DNA of 32,038 bases, taken from the NCBI GenBank assembly GCA_016303175.1, contig JAEDMF010000003.1, positions 1 to 32,038 of the forward strand, in the 5' to 3' direction. Shown piece after piece: positions 1 through 8,999 of this stretch. The position numbers and the translations under genes were made by a program. The DNA comes from Bacteroidales bacterium (GTDB lineage: Bacteria; Bacteroidota; Bacteroidia; Bacteroidales; UBA932). The notes beneath the pieces were generated by a model that saw only the letters and a list, made by a program, of their open reading frames with translations, was not told the DNA's origin and searched no databases. How positions within the stretch are numbered: position 1 is the first letter of the stretch; each line of letters opens with the position of its first letter.

Positions 1-8
1 ATACTTGA

Positions 9-16
9 TAATTTTG
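9..16 (+). promoter_or_regulatory. Putative -7 promoter box upstream of the surface-glycan operon
   Basis: TAATTTTG matches the Bacteroidota -7 consensus TAnnTTTG exactly. Transcription would start near position 23, leaving a leader of about 78 nt before the first gene. The matching -33 TTTG element would lie outside the window, so only half of the promoter can be seen. Short open frames run through positions 1-25 and could be the end of an upstream gene, which weakens the call. Confidence 0.4.
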
Positions 17-100
17 CGTGAATAAATGTCGGATGAAAAGGCACTGCCTGAACTCACTAGATTCAGAAATGGACATCAAATAATCTTATAATAAAAGTAA

Positions 101-1909
101 ATGGTACCGACCATAAAAATCAAACGCAGAATACTCCTCCTGCTCATCTTTGCCGCCGCTCCGCTATATGCCCAGAAAGCCACGGTGCGCACCGTATATT
201 CGGACGGCAAGGTAACAAAACGCACAGTTTCATTCAGTCCCAAGAAGGGATACTCCGAATTCTTTATGCCTAAATCCGCGCTTTCCGGCATCGACACCCT
301 GGAAATCACACCTTCATTCGCAGTGGCAACTGCCGGAGAAGAAGGCTACTTCATAGCACCGGACGGCTACAAGACCAGCTTTCTGACCGGACGCCCGGAT
401 ACCCTCAGGGCTGTTTACAGGAAACATCCCCTGGGAATGGTGGGAATCAAGACTCCGAGAGGATGCTGGGTTGAAATGGTGGAAAGCTACCGCTTCGACA
501 TGCGCCTATGCACCAGCCACAAAGCAGGCATTTACACCAGCAGCATACAATATATACTCAAGAACATCAAACCCTACGCCGACCTTGTTCTGAAAGTATA
601 TTCCCTGAAAGGAGACGATGCCGACTACAGCGGTATGGCAAGACTGTACAGGAAGCTATATGTGGAAGGCAAAATCAAACCTCTTGCAGAAAGGGCGGCG
701 GCGAACCCTCTGCTCAAATATGCCATAGACAATCCTGAAATCCGCCTGAGACAGGCCTGGAAACCTCTTCCTACCCTTGTCCCTAACCAGACGCGCGAAA
801 ATGAACCGGCTGTGAGGGTGAAAATCACCTTCGACCGCTGCCGTGAAATAGTCGATGCCCTCAGAAACAACGGCGTGGATGGAGCCCAGCTCACCCTTGT
901 GGGATGGAATCTGAAAGGCCACGACGGACGTTTTCCCACACTGTTTCCTCCTGAAATCACACTTGGAGGAGAGACAGCACTGAAAAACCTGATCAAATAT
1001 ACCCAGCAACAAGGTTACCAGATAGTTCCGCATATCTGCACGGGAGACTCTTACAAGGTATCGGAAGATTTCGACGAAAGGGACCTTGCCATCCAGGCGG
1101 ACGGTTCCTTCAGCACGCAGTTCATCTACAGTTCAGGACGTATGTACCAGCTCTGCAACAAGGTCACATACGAAAAATTCATACAGCCCATCAACGACAC
1201 TCTCCGGGCATACGGATTCAGGGGTGTAGAGTACAACGATGTGTATTCCATAATACCGCCGTTGAGTTGCCATAGCCAAGAACACCCCGTCAATCCGCTC
1301 GAATCCACCGAATACATCAAGAAAATCCTGTCGGACGGAGCACGGAAAATAGGAGGCATCGCATCCGAAGGCGGCTATGACCACGTGGCCTCCGTACTGG
1401 ACTTTGCCCTATATGTATCGATGTCGGGGCCGGGCACCAATTTCGGAAGACTCAAAGACGAATATCTGCCCATCTGGCACATCATATACAACGGCTACAT
1501 CTTCTCCTGTCCCTTCGCCAAAAGCGTGAACTACCCCATCAAGCCGGCAGAGCACGGAATGAAGATTATGGAATACGGCTGCCATCCCACCTTCTACTTC
1601 TATTCAGCCCACAGGGATGACAAACTCAACTGGATAGGGACAAAAGAGCTGGACCTCAAATGCGAGACGGCGGAAGAACTCGAAACTTCCGCCCAGATAA
1701 TCCGCCAGGGCTACGATTACCTCAAAGAATACGGCTATATTCAATATCTGACTATGGACAGGCACGAAGCTCTCTCTCCCGGAGTATATTGCACCACCTT
1801 CTCCGACGGGACCAGAACAGTATGCAACTATTCAGACAAAACCTTCACTTTCGAAGGAGTGGAAATAGCATCCTCAGGCTGGCACATCTTCAAAGCAGAA
1901 AAACAATAA
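101..1909 (+). CDS. Secreted TIM-barrel glycosidase-like protein (DUF5696-like)
   Basis: This 602-residue protein has a type I signal peptide: KIKRR, a hydrophobic core and probable cleavage after LYA at residue 24. The N-terminal ~200 residues look beta-rich. From about residue 260 it resembles a (beta/alpha)8 glycosidase: GWNLKGHDGRFP near W269, then GFRGVEYNDV with E377 and D380, SEGGYDH with E423 and D427, and a segment with IIYNGYIFSCPF and EYGCHPTFYFYS. That last pattern recalls DUF5696 proteins, which I place in the general GH-like barrel group; assignment is from memory of the family pattern. E377, D380 and E423 are candidate catalytic acids by inference only. It is the first gene of the operon, 14 bp before the next gene, and would act in the periplasm or outside the cell. 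A DUF6259-type barrel is the main alternative. Confidence 0.72.
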   Translation: MVPTIKIKRRILLLLIFAAAPLYAQKATVRTVYSDGKVTKRTVSFSPKKGYSEFFMPKSALSGIDTLEITPSFAVATAGEEGYFIAPDGYKTSFLTGRPDTLRAVYRKHPLGMVGIKTPRGCWVEMVESYRFDMRLCTSHKAGIYTSSIQYILKNIKPYADLVLKVYSLKGDDADYSGMARLYRKLYVEGKIKPLAERAAANPLLKYAIDNPEIRLRQAWKPLPTLVPNQTRENEPAVRVKITFDRCREIVDALRNNGVDGAQLTLVGWNLKGHDGRFPTLFPPEITLGGETALKNLIKYTQQQGYQIVPHICTGDSYKVSEDFDERDLAIQADGSFSTQFIYSSGRMYQLCNKVTYEKFIQPINDTLRAYGFRGVEYNDVYSIIPPLSCHSQEHPVNPLESTEYIKKILSDGARKIGGIASEGGYDHVASVLDFALYVSMSGPGTNFGRLKDEYLPIWHIIYNGYIFSCPFAKSVNYPIKPAEHGMKIMEYGCHPTFYFYSAHRDDKLNWIGTKELDLKCETAEELETSAQIIRQGYDYLKEYGYIQYLTMDRHEALSPGVYCTTFSDGTRTVCNYSDKTFTFEGVEIASSGWHIFKAEKQ

Positions 1910-1923
1910 AAACCCAATACAAT

Positions 1924-4440
1924 ATGAAACGGTATTTTTTCATGACATCCGTCCTGGCGCTGACGCTTGCCGGATGCGCAAAAGAAAATCAGAAAGACAT
2001 TTCCCGGGACACTGACTCCGGGGAAATGATTACGGTAACCATAGGAGCCTCTCTCCCGGAAAACACAAAGACCAGCATCGGAGACAAGGACGGCTCAACC
2101 TATCCCATACTTTGGGATAAGGGTGACATTATCTCTGTCAACGGATTTCCATCATCGGCAGCCAAAATTTCTGCTGACAGAAAATATGCAGAATTCACCA
2201 TCAACGTTGAGAAAGCCGATTCCTACACCATCATCTATCCCTATACCGAGGGCAATAAGGCAAACGAAGTCAGTTTCAGCGGCACAACCCTGCCCATGTA
2301 CGCAATCACGTCCGACCTTGAAAGCAGCGTAATATTCAAGCCCCTGTACGGCGTGCTCAAACTGTCGGCAAAAGGCAGCGGCAGCATCAGCTCAATACAG
2401 ATAACAACCCAAGACGGCCGCCAGGTAACTGGTAAATTCACCTTGAATTCCGACGAGACCCTGACTCCTGCCGAAAGCACTGCAACCGGTATCACCATCA
2501 CACCTGCCCAGCCGGTTCAGCTCAGTAAAACGGCAAGTGATTTCTACATCCCTGTACCTGCCGCCACTTACAACATCTTCGATATCCAGCTCATTGACGG
2601 AAACGGCAGTTCAATGACCAAAAAGATAGGCGGAGGCAACGCTTATAAGGTGACGGCAGGCAAGGTGAAAGAATTCCCCGCTTTCGAATATGCCGTGAAC
2701 AGTCATCTGTTTGCGATAGCCTCTGCAGAAGATCTCAGCCGTTTCGCCAGTCTGGTGCGTGACGACAGCTTCGCTTCGAAATATGAAGGTGCCTCTCTGT
2801 ACGGAGACATCACTATGCCCGAAGACTGGGACTCTCTGGACTACAGCGGTGTATTCAAGGGCAACGGCCACAGCATCACGGCAACAATGCCCCTGTTCGG
2901 CACATTGACTGATGCGCAGGTCAGCGGAGTGAACATCGTCGCCAAGATGACCAACAGCACCTCCGAGCTGAACTACGGTGCCCTGGCTAAAGCAGCGGCA
3001 GGCTCAACGGCCATAGAAAATTGCAAGGTCAGCGGCACAGTGCTGCTCAATCTCGAGGGCAACGCCAAGACAGACAAATTCAACTTTGCAGGTCTGGTGG
3101 GTCTTGCCAGCGGCAACAGCATAAAAGGTTGCCAGTCAACGGCAAATGTGCAGATCAGCCACCCCGGTACAGGAGCCAAGGAAATCCGTATCGGAGCAAT
3201 AGCAGGAGAAGTGACATCCGGTACCATTGACAACTGCGCAATAAGTGACCAGCTCATCAAAGCCGACGACTCCAACGGAAATGGAAGTGTAGCCATCATA
3301 ATAGGAGGCATTGCCGGTCAGTTGGATGCCGGAGCAGTCATTGAAAACTGCAACATTCCAAAAAAATCCGTAAACAGCAACGTTTCCGTATCGGCACGTA
3401 TGGACGTCGACACTTACAAGGCCGGCGGCATAGCAGGACAGTGTTTCGGCACCATAAGGAATTGCAGCAATGCCCAGGGAGTCAGCCTCTCAAAAAAAGT
3501 ACAGAAAGTAGAATACGCATATTTGGGAGGCATCGCCGGGGCATGCAAGGATGGTGCCAAAATCATCAAATGCAACAACTCCGGCTCAGTTTTCTTCGGC
3601 AACGCCAGCAACTCTACCGTAGAATGGACAGTCCAGACACGAATGGGCGGCATAATAGGAACTTCCGAAGGCACCACCCTCAGTTCCTGCAAGAACACAG
3701 GAACCATAGAATACAACGGAAACGCAGCTGCAACCACCACGTTTGCCGTGGGAGGCATAGCCGGCTATATGGACAAAGCAGTAACGGACGGCTGGATCAA
3801 CAGCGGCAAACTGCGCATTCACCCCAGCGCTGCCCCTAAAGGAGTAGATCAAAAAGAAGCAGAAGATAAAAAAATATCTGCCGGCTTCAGGGTCGGCGTG
3901 GGAGGTCTTGTCGGACTCATTCCGTCGAATACCATTACCATAGGAGCGGCTTCTTCAAACAGCGGCACCATAAGCGTTGAAACTGCTTTGTCACCGGACA
4001 CTACCACCGGCAACAACTTCGCCTATGTAGGAGGCTGCTTCGGTGCTTTCCGCAACACTGCTTTTGCCGCAACCTACACTTATGAAAACACAGGTGACAT
4101 ACTCATCGGCATCCCTGTCAAGGAGGAAGACGGCACAACATCATATAAGACCGAACTTCCCAACATTGCGGCAGGCGGCATAATCGGCCACACCTCTGCC
4201 GGAGGTTCATTCAAAGCCACCTTTGACGGCTGCAAGGTGAAATGCAGGATAGTCAACAAGGCAGCCACAACCACCGGTCCCGCCCTGCTCTGCGGCTGGT
4301 CAGGAAACAACAAAATCTACAAGAACTGTCTCGTGGCAGGTTCCGTCAACGGCACCGAAATCAAAGCCGACAATTACGCATCATACCTGTTCGTAGGAGG
4401 AAATCCCACTGATGGCGGAAGCAACGGCATAATCGAATAA
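1924..4440 (+). CDS. Lipoprotein with fimbrillin-like N-terminus and GLUG-type repeats
   Basis: The protein is 838 residues. The frame stays open upstream to 1660, inside the previous gene, but ATG 1924 is chosen because it gives a lipoprotein signal peptide ending LTLAGC with Cys18. Residues ~35-260 resemble the fimbrillin/Mfa-type fold: TKTSIGDKDG, YPILWDKGDIISVNG, TIIYPY and DFYIPVPAATYNIFDIQL. From GNGHSI (~312) onward, solenoid coils of the GLUG type follow, such as AGLVGLASGNSIKGC, GGIAGQCFGTIRNCSN and GGIIGTSEGTTLSSCKN. Each coil pairs a GGI(A/V)G turn with a C-x-N/S step. GLUG repeats are common in bacterial surface adhesins. It is probably outer-membrane anchored and may bind a glycan or host surface; the ligand is unknown. 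It shares its architecture with the gene at 4596. Confidence 0.85.
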   Translation: MKRYFFMTSVLALTLAGCAKENQKDISRDTDSGEMITVTIGASLPENTKTSIGDKDGSTYPILWDKGDIISVNGFPSSAAKISADRKYAEFTINVEKADSYTIIYPYTEGNKANEVSFSGTTLPMYAITSDLESSVIFKPLYGVLKLSAKGSGSISSIQITTQDGRQVTGKFTLNSDETLTPAESTATGITITPAQPVQLSKTASDFYIPVPAATYNIFDIQLIDGNGSSMTKKIGGGNAYKVTAGKVKEFPAFEYAVNSHLFAIASAEDLSRFASLVRDDSFASKYEGASLYGDITMPEDWDSLDYSGVFKGNGHSITATMPLFGTLTDAQVSGVNIVAKMTNSTSELNYGALAKAAAGSTAIENCKVSGTVLLNLEGNAKTDKFNFAGLVGLASGNSIKGCQSTANVQISHPGTGAKEIRIGAIAGEVTSGTIDNCAISDQLIKADDSNGNGSVAIIIGGIAGQLDAGAVIENCNIPKKSVNSNVSVSARMDVDTYKAGGIAGQCFGTIRNCSNAQGVSLSKKVQKVEYAYLGGIAGACKDGAKIIKCNNSGSVFFGNASNSTVEWTVQTRMGGIIGTSEGTTLSSCKNTGTIEYNGNAAATTTFAVGGIAGYMDKAVTDGWINSGKLRIHPSAAPKGVDQKEAEDKKISAGFRVGVGGLVGLIPSNTITIGAASSNSGTISVETALSPDTTTGNNFAYVGGCFGAFRNTAFAATYTYENTGDILIGIPVKEEDGTTSYKTELPNIAAGGIIGHTSAGGSFKATFDGCKVKCRIVNKAATTTGPALLCGWSGNNKIYKNCLVAGSVNGTEIKADNYASYLFVGGNPTDGGSNGIIE

Positions 4441-4477
4441 ATCTTCCTGCAACTTGACATACAAACACACAGATAGT

Positions 4478-4615
4478 ATGAAACAGAATTATTTATATCC
4501 CACATACGAAAGTCCGTCCATTTCTCTGTACATTGCAGACCTGAACAATCTGATGGCGGCAAGTTTCTCCTCTGAAGTACTTCAATCCGAAGAAGATGTC
4601 TTCCTGGAATTCTAA
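4478..4615 (+). CDS. Small 45-residue peptide, unrecognised, between two adhesin genes
   Basis: ATG 4478 opens a frame of 45 codons, ending at TAA 4613-4615. It lies in the only gap over 30 bp between the two GLUG lipoprotein genes. The peptide starts MKQNYLYPTYESPSISLYIA and ends in an acidic tail, SEEDVFLEF. It has no hydrophobic stretch long enough for a membrane segment. The opening Y-x-x-P-x-x-E-x-x-x-I/L resembles many short uncharacterised Bacteroidales proteins found near surface-protein genes; this comparison is from memory. The next gene begins at ATG 4596, inside this frame, or at ATG 4617, one base after its stop, so translational coupling is plausible. It could also be a non-functional leader frame. 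Confidence 0.5.
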   Translation: MKQNYLYPTYESPSISLYIADLNNLMAASFSSEVLQSEEDVFLEF

Positions 4616-7600
4616 AATGCCGGTGCTCGGTGCTGTCCTTCTTGCGGCAGTATCCTGCGCCAAAGAGTTTGTCCCCGATACTCCCAAAAACGGGGACAAA
4701 CTGCTTTGTGCCATTATGCCGGACGCCACAAAAACCTGGCTTGGTCCCAAGGAAGGAACGGTATATCCCCTGTATTGGAGTGATGGAGACCGCCTCTGTG
4801 TGAACGGACAGGCAACTTCACCGGCCTCCATACTTGAAGACGCCTCAAAAGCGAACTTCACGGTTCCTTCCGCTGTCAGCCTTCCCTTCTCGATAGTATA
4901 TCCCGTTCCCGAAGAAGGAGCCGGTGCCTATGATGTGGATTTCCCGGCCGAACAAAACTGCATAAAAGGAAGTTTTGCTCCGGGCAGTGCTCCAATGTAC
5001 GCATATTCAACCTCCTATACTGATGTGCAGATGCACAGCCTGGCTTCGGTTATCTGCCTGAAAATCAAAGCCGGAGAGGATGATGCCAAACTAAGCCACA
5101 TCAATCTGTATTCAGACAAAGGCATTGCCGGCAGGTTTACGGTGGACTGCAGGAGCGGAGACCTGACTCCCTGCGGACAAACCCGGAAGAATATCTCCTG
5201 TATTATGGAGAATGAAGGGTTTGAACTGGGCTCAGAGCCGGAGAGTTTTTTCATAACCCTTCCGGCAGGCAGCTACGGCACAATCGACGCCACTATATTC
5301 ACAACCACAGGCAGCGTGATGACCCTGCATCTTGCAGCCGACGAAATGAAAGCCGGCACTGTACGTGAGTATCCTGCCGTGAGTTTCAAGGCAGAAGCAG
5401 AGTATTTCGTAATAGGAAATGCCGCCGATATGCTTGAATTTGCCCGTGAAGCAGCATCCGGGACCTTCGCGAAAGACAAGGCCGTACTGAGCCGTGACAT
5501 AGATTTGTCTGGAGAAGACTGGGCCGGCATCGCTTCTTTCGGAAAGGTTCTGGACGGGATGGGGCACAAAATAACAGGGCTGAAGGCTCCCCTGTTCGGG
5601 GAACTGGGCGGCACGGTGCAGAATCTGGAAATTGAAGCTGATATCAATGAAGAAAACAGCAGTTCAGGCAGCATTGCCCTCGGCATTGTCGCACGCAAAC
5701 TCGGCGGAGGCACTATTTCGAATGTATCCGTCAGCGGAAAGATAAGATGCACTCTTGATCCGGCAACCACGGAATTGAACATAGGCGGCATAGCGGGCGA
5801 AGTCAGTTCGGGAGAGATCGTCGCCTGTGTGAACAACGCCGGCATACATCCTGTCCTTTCGGAAGAATGCAGCAAAACCACAGTGCGTGCAGCAGGCATA
5901 GCGGCGAAGGTGGTGGGCACTGAAACCCTGACTCCCTCCATAACGGACTGCACCAACAACGGCATAATCATCACAAGTGACATCAAGGCATCCACAGAAA
6001 CTGATATTGCAGGCATTGCGGCAAGGGCAGAACTCTGCTCAGTCATAACTTGCACCAACACAGCGGCTTTGGACTACAGTGCCTCCACCGGATACTGCTA
6101 CTTTGGAGCTCTGGTCAGCCTGGCCAAGAACAGTGCCGTCACCAGCTGCACCAACTTCGGCAGAATAACTTTCCACGCCGAATCCAAAATTGCCAACTAC
6201 TTCTATGCCAGCGGCATAACGGGCTACACCCACTCCGCCACCAACTTGACAGGATGCACCAACAACGGCGACATAACAATAGACAGCGTTGATTGGGCTG
6301 CATCCAGATTCCTGCTCGGAGGCATTGCAGGCTACGGCAATGAAAACACGACGGGCATACTCTCCTGCTCCAACAACGGTTCCATAAACATCAAGGGCAA
6401 GGTCAAAGGTTCGGCGAACTACTGTGCCCTCGGAGGCATTGCAGGCAGAACCATGGCAGCAGTGGAGCAGTGCACAAACAACGGCAGCATAAACGTCAAT
6501 CTGGAAGCGACATCAGCAGAGAGCGGAGTGGGCGGCGTTATCGGGACGGCCTACAGCATCTCTGTCAGGCACTGCACCAACATTGCTCCAATGGGCTATA
6601 CCGTTGCAGCCAATACTTCTGGACTGTGCAAGGCTTTCTACCTGGGCGGAGTAATAGGTTCTGCAAGTCCCACGGCAGCAGCATCCTATGAATATTCCAA
6701 TCTGTCCAACAGCGCGGACATCACCGTGAACGGCTCTCCCGCAGTCCTGGCCCTCAAGACAGGCGGCGCCAACGGCCGCAACAATGCATCCAGGGATGAT
6801 TTCACCGATGCAAACCGCATAGCTATAGGAGGTGTGACAGGCAGAGTGCTACTTGCCAACGCATCGGCAAGCGGTACTATGAACCTGTGCTCCAACAGCG
6901 GAAACATTTCGGCACCCGATGCCGGCAAAATCCGCTACACTGCCTTCGGAGGCATCTGCGGAGAGCTGCTGGCTGCAACCTTTGAGCACAAGGACTGCAG
7001 CAACAGCGGAAACATTTCAGTGGACAGGGCTTACAACGACGGCACCAACCTGCATCTGGGCGGTCTGGTGGGCTTCATCCCGAACAAGAAATTCACCAGT
7101 TGTACCATCTCCATACTCGGCGGCCTCAACACCGGTTCAATCTCCCTCTCCGAGATAAACAACCATATACAGGAAGCCCGTGCAGGCGGCATACTGGCAG
7201 ATGCGGTATCGGTGGACAGCAAGTTCCTCACCCTGAGAATTGACGGATGCACCAATAAGGGAAACATCAGCCGCACGAGCAGCAAAAGGGTCATCACCCA
7301 ATCTTTCGGCGGAGGAATAGCCGGCTCGATAGGTGCAGGCAGCTGGTCCTACAACGCCTCGCTGAGCGACTTCGATGTAAAAATCAGCAATTGCAGCAAT
7401 TACGGCAACATACAGTTTGACGCACGCAGCGCCGACGGCTATGCCCTCACGGACCAGACCTATATGGAAAGCGCCACGGGCGGCATTGCGGGCAATATCA
7501 GAGGTACAATCTATACCAACGGAAGAGTACGTCCTGCCGTCATAGAATCCTGCTCCAACTACGGCAGGGTCAGCGGTTCAAGCGGTTTTTTGGGAGGCAT

Positions 7601-8135
7601 CTGCGGCCTTGCAAGCTATTATGCCACAATCACGGGAGCCTGCCTCAACGAAGGTGAAATCGGCATGCGCTACAGCCCGGACGGCGAGCCTGTCATCACG
7701 AGCGATGCCTATTCCAAAGACCTCACTACCTGCGGAGGCATAGCCGGTGAATTGTTCCAGGGGAAAGTAGCCACGGATGCAGCCCCCGGATATTCGGTAG
7801 TCTGCAACGGAGCTGTCAACCGGGGCACCGTGGGAGGAGTCCTTTTGGCCGGTGGTATAGCCGGTGCCTACAACGAGGGCAACTCCACCCTCAACAACCT
7901 TGAAAATTGCGCCAGTTTCGCCCGCATCTACGGTTTCTACGGCAAGGCCGGTGCCGTTACCGGCAGCGTTCAAACCGCTGACGCGGCCGGCGGCCGCGTC
8001 ATCTCCTGCAAGGCAGGAGGCACGGTAGTGCGCGGTTTGAACGCCACGGAGCTGACGGCGGAAAACTTTTACAACTTCATCTACCAAACCCCTGTGGACA
8101 ATGATGAACTAAATGCATATTGGGATGGGAACTAA
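4596..8135 (+). CDS. Large fimbrillin/GLUG-repeat surface lipoprotein
   Basis: The protein is 1179 residues. ATG 4596 is preferred because K7 supplies the positive charge before the hydrophobic core and lipobox (LLAAVSC, Cys21). The alternative ATG 4617 would leave only 13 residues before the cysteine. Residues ~30-265 repeat the fimbrillin-like layout of the upstream paralogue: ATKTWLGPKEGTVYPLYWSD, SIVYPV and FFITLPAGSYGTIDATIF. From DGMGHKITG (~320) to ~1150 there are about eighteen GLUG-type coils, each with GGI(A/C/V)G and a C(T/S)N(N/S/Y)G step: a long right-handed beta-solenoid. Nearly every coil has one cysteine at the same register. It is probably an extended surface adhesin or glycan-binding stalk anchored by its lipid. 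The next gene starts inside its last codons. Confidence 0.85.
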   Translation: MSSWNSKMPVLGAVLLAAVSCAKEFVPDTPKNGDKLLCAIMPDATKTWLGPKEGTVYPLYWSDGDRLCVNGQATSPASILEDASKANFTVPSAVSLPFSIVYPVPEEGAGAYDVDFPAEQNCIKGSFAPGSAPMYAYSTSYTDVQMHSLASVICLKIKAGEDDAKLSHINLYSDKGIAGRFTVDCRSGDLTPCGQTRKNISCIMENEGFELGSEPESFFITLPAGSYGTIDATIFTTTGSVMTLHLAADEMKAGTVREYPAVSFKAEAEYFVIGNAADMLEFAREAASGTFAKDKAVLSRDIDLSGEDWAGIASFGKVLDGMGHKITGLKAPLFGELGGTVQNLEIEADINEENSSSGSIALGIVARKLGGGTISNVSVSGKIRCTLDPATTELNIGGIAGEVSSGEIVACVNNAGIHPVLSEECSKTTVRAAGIAAKVVGTETLTPSITDCTNNGIIITSDIKASTETDIAGIAARAELCSVITCTNTAALDYSASTGYCYFGALVSLAKNSAVTSCTNFGRITFHAESKIANYFYASGITGYTHSATNLTGCTNNGDITIDSVDWAASRFLLGGIAGYGNENTTGILSCSNNGSINIKGKVKGSANYCALGGIAGRTMAAVEQCTNNGSINVNLEATSAESGVGGVIGTAYSISVRHCTNIAPMGYTVAANTSGLCKAFYLGGVIGSASPTAAASYEYSNLSNSADITVNGSPAVLALKTGGANGRNNASRDDFTDANRIAIGGVTGRVLLANASASGTMNLCSNSGNISAPDAGKIRYTAFGGICGELLAATFEHKDCSNSGNISVDRAYNDGTNLHLGGLVGFIPNKKFTSCTISILGGLNTGSISLSEINNHIQEARAGGILADAVSVDSKFLTLRIDGCTNKGNISRTSSKRVITQSFGGGIAGSIGAGSWSYNASLSDFDVKISNCSNYGNIQFDARSADGYALTDQTYMESATGGIAGNIRGTIYTNGRVRPAVIESCSNYGRVSGSSGFLGGICGLASYYATITGACLNEGEIGMRYSPDGEPVITSDAYSKDLTTCGGIAGELFQGKVATDAAPGYSVVCNGAVNRGTVGGVLLAGGIAGAYNEGNSTLNNLENCASFARIYGFYGKAGAVTGSVQTADAAGGRVISCKAGGTVVRGLNATELTAENFYNFIYQTPVDNDELNAYWDGN

Positions 8136-8988
8136 ATCATCATTTGTCATCTGCCTGGCTGCGCTGCTGGCCTCTTCTGCCTGCACAAAAGTCAGACAAT
8201 ACGGTGTCCCGGCAACAGAAGACTACGGGCTCACCATCATCTCCGCCTCCATCGCTCCGCTGGACATCGAAGGCCTTGGGAAACTCGAAGACCACAATTG
8301 GGAAACCACCGATACAATAGGAGTGTACGGCAGCGAAAAAGGCAGCAACGAAATATATGTGCCCTTCGAAAAGGGTCCTCTGAGCCGTTTCTGCGGAGAG
8401 GCTGTCAAAGGCCGGCTTTCACTGTACTATCCCTACAGATCCGAAGGCTGTCTGCCGGCTGCTCGAGGCAGGATGCCCCTCAGGGAAAACGTAGAGTACA
8501 GGGAAGACCCCGCCTCTTTCATCTTCAGCAATCTGACCTTTGTAGCTCAGGGAGAAGGAGACAATTACAGTTTCTCTTTCCCGGCCGGCATAGTAAAACT
8601 GTCCCTGGCCATGGACATAAACGGATGCCGAACCGTACGGATTACTGTATCCAACAGCTCCCCCGGATATGACGAATATCTCTGCGGAAATCTCGCAACA
8701 GACGGCAGCGAGCCCTTGCTGGAAGATGGCGGCAGAACCGTAAGTATCTGCAACATACCGGACAAGACGGCTTCCGAGGCCTCTCCTCTGGACCTTTATT
8801 TCGCAGCACCCGCAGGCACATTCGAAAATTTCCTGATAAGTATCACAAGTTCCTCCGGCGAATCTACTCAAATCTGCAAGGGACCCCTCAAGGTACGGCC
8901 CCGCAGTCTGACGGCCTGCAAGGTGGTGGAATACAAACCCGAATATGCCCTGGACGGCTTCGGAAGCGAAAACGGTTCATTCAACTAA
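8113..8988 (+). CDS. Fimbrillin-like lipoprotein
   Basis: The protein is 291 residues and overlaps the preceding stop by 23 bp. ATG 8125 is an equally possible start, with an 11 bp overlap. The signal peptide ends LLASSAC, with the lipidated cysteine at residue 24. WETTDTIGVYGSEKGSNE is typical of fimbrillin/Mfa-like domains, and LYYPYRSEG, DLYFAAPAGTFENFLISI and SLTACKVVEY match the same domain order as the N-termini of the two upstream GLUG proteins. Here the fimbrillin-like part stands alone without a solenoid. It could be an anchor, cap or minor subunit for the surface assembly. No donor-strand arm can be assigned from sequence alone. Confidence 0.78.
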   Translation: MHIGMGTKSSFVICLAALLASSACTKVRQYGVPATEDYGLTIISASIAPLDIEGLGKLEDHNWETTDTIGVYGSEKGSNEIYVPFEKGPLSRFCGEAVKGRLSLYYPYRSEGCLPAARGRMPLRENVEYREDPASFIFSNLTFVAQGEGDNYSFSFPAGIVKLSLAMDINGCRTVRITVSNSSPGYDEYLCGNLATDGSEPLLEDGGRTVSICNIPDKTASEASPLDLYFAAPAGTFENFLISITSSSGESTQICKGPLKVRPRSLTACKVVEYKPEYALDGFGSENGSFN

Positions 8989-8999
8989 TTGCCAGGACT

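Noticed and set aside
26..91. A 21-codon leader frame before the first operon gene (ATG 26 to TAA 91)
   Set aside because: The ATG falls at the predicted transcription start and the peptide has no attenuator-like codon run. Chance cannot be excluded.
1660..1923. Upstream extension of the first GLUG protein into the DUF5696-like gene
   Set aside because: It would bury the clear lipoprotein signal peptide, which starts at ATG 1924, and overlap the preceding gene by 250 bp.
5273..6061. A 262-codon - strand frame inside the large adhesin gene
   Set aside because: It is antisense to regular GLUG repeats; the repeats keep the opposite frame free of stops and give low-complexity Met/Pro/Ala-rich protein.
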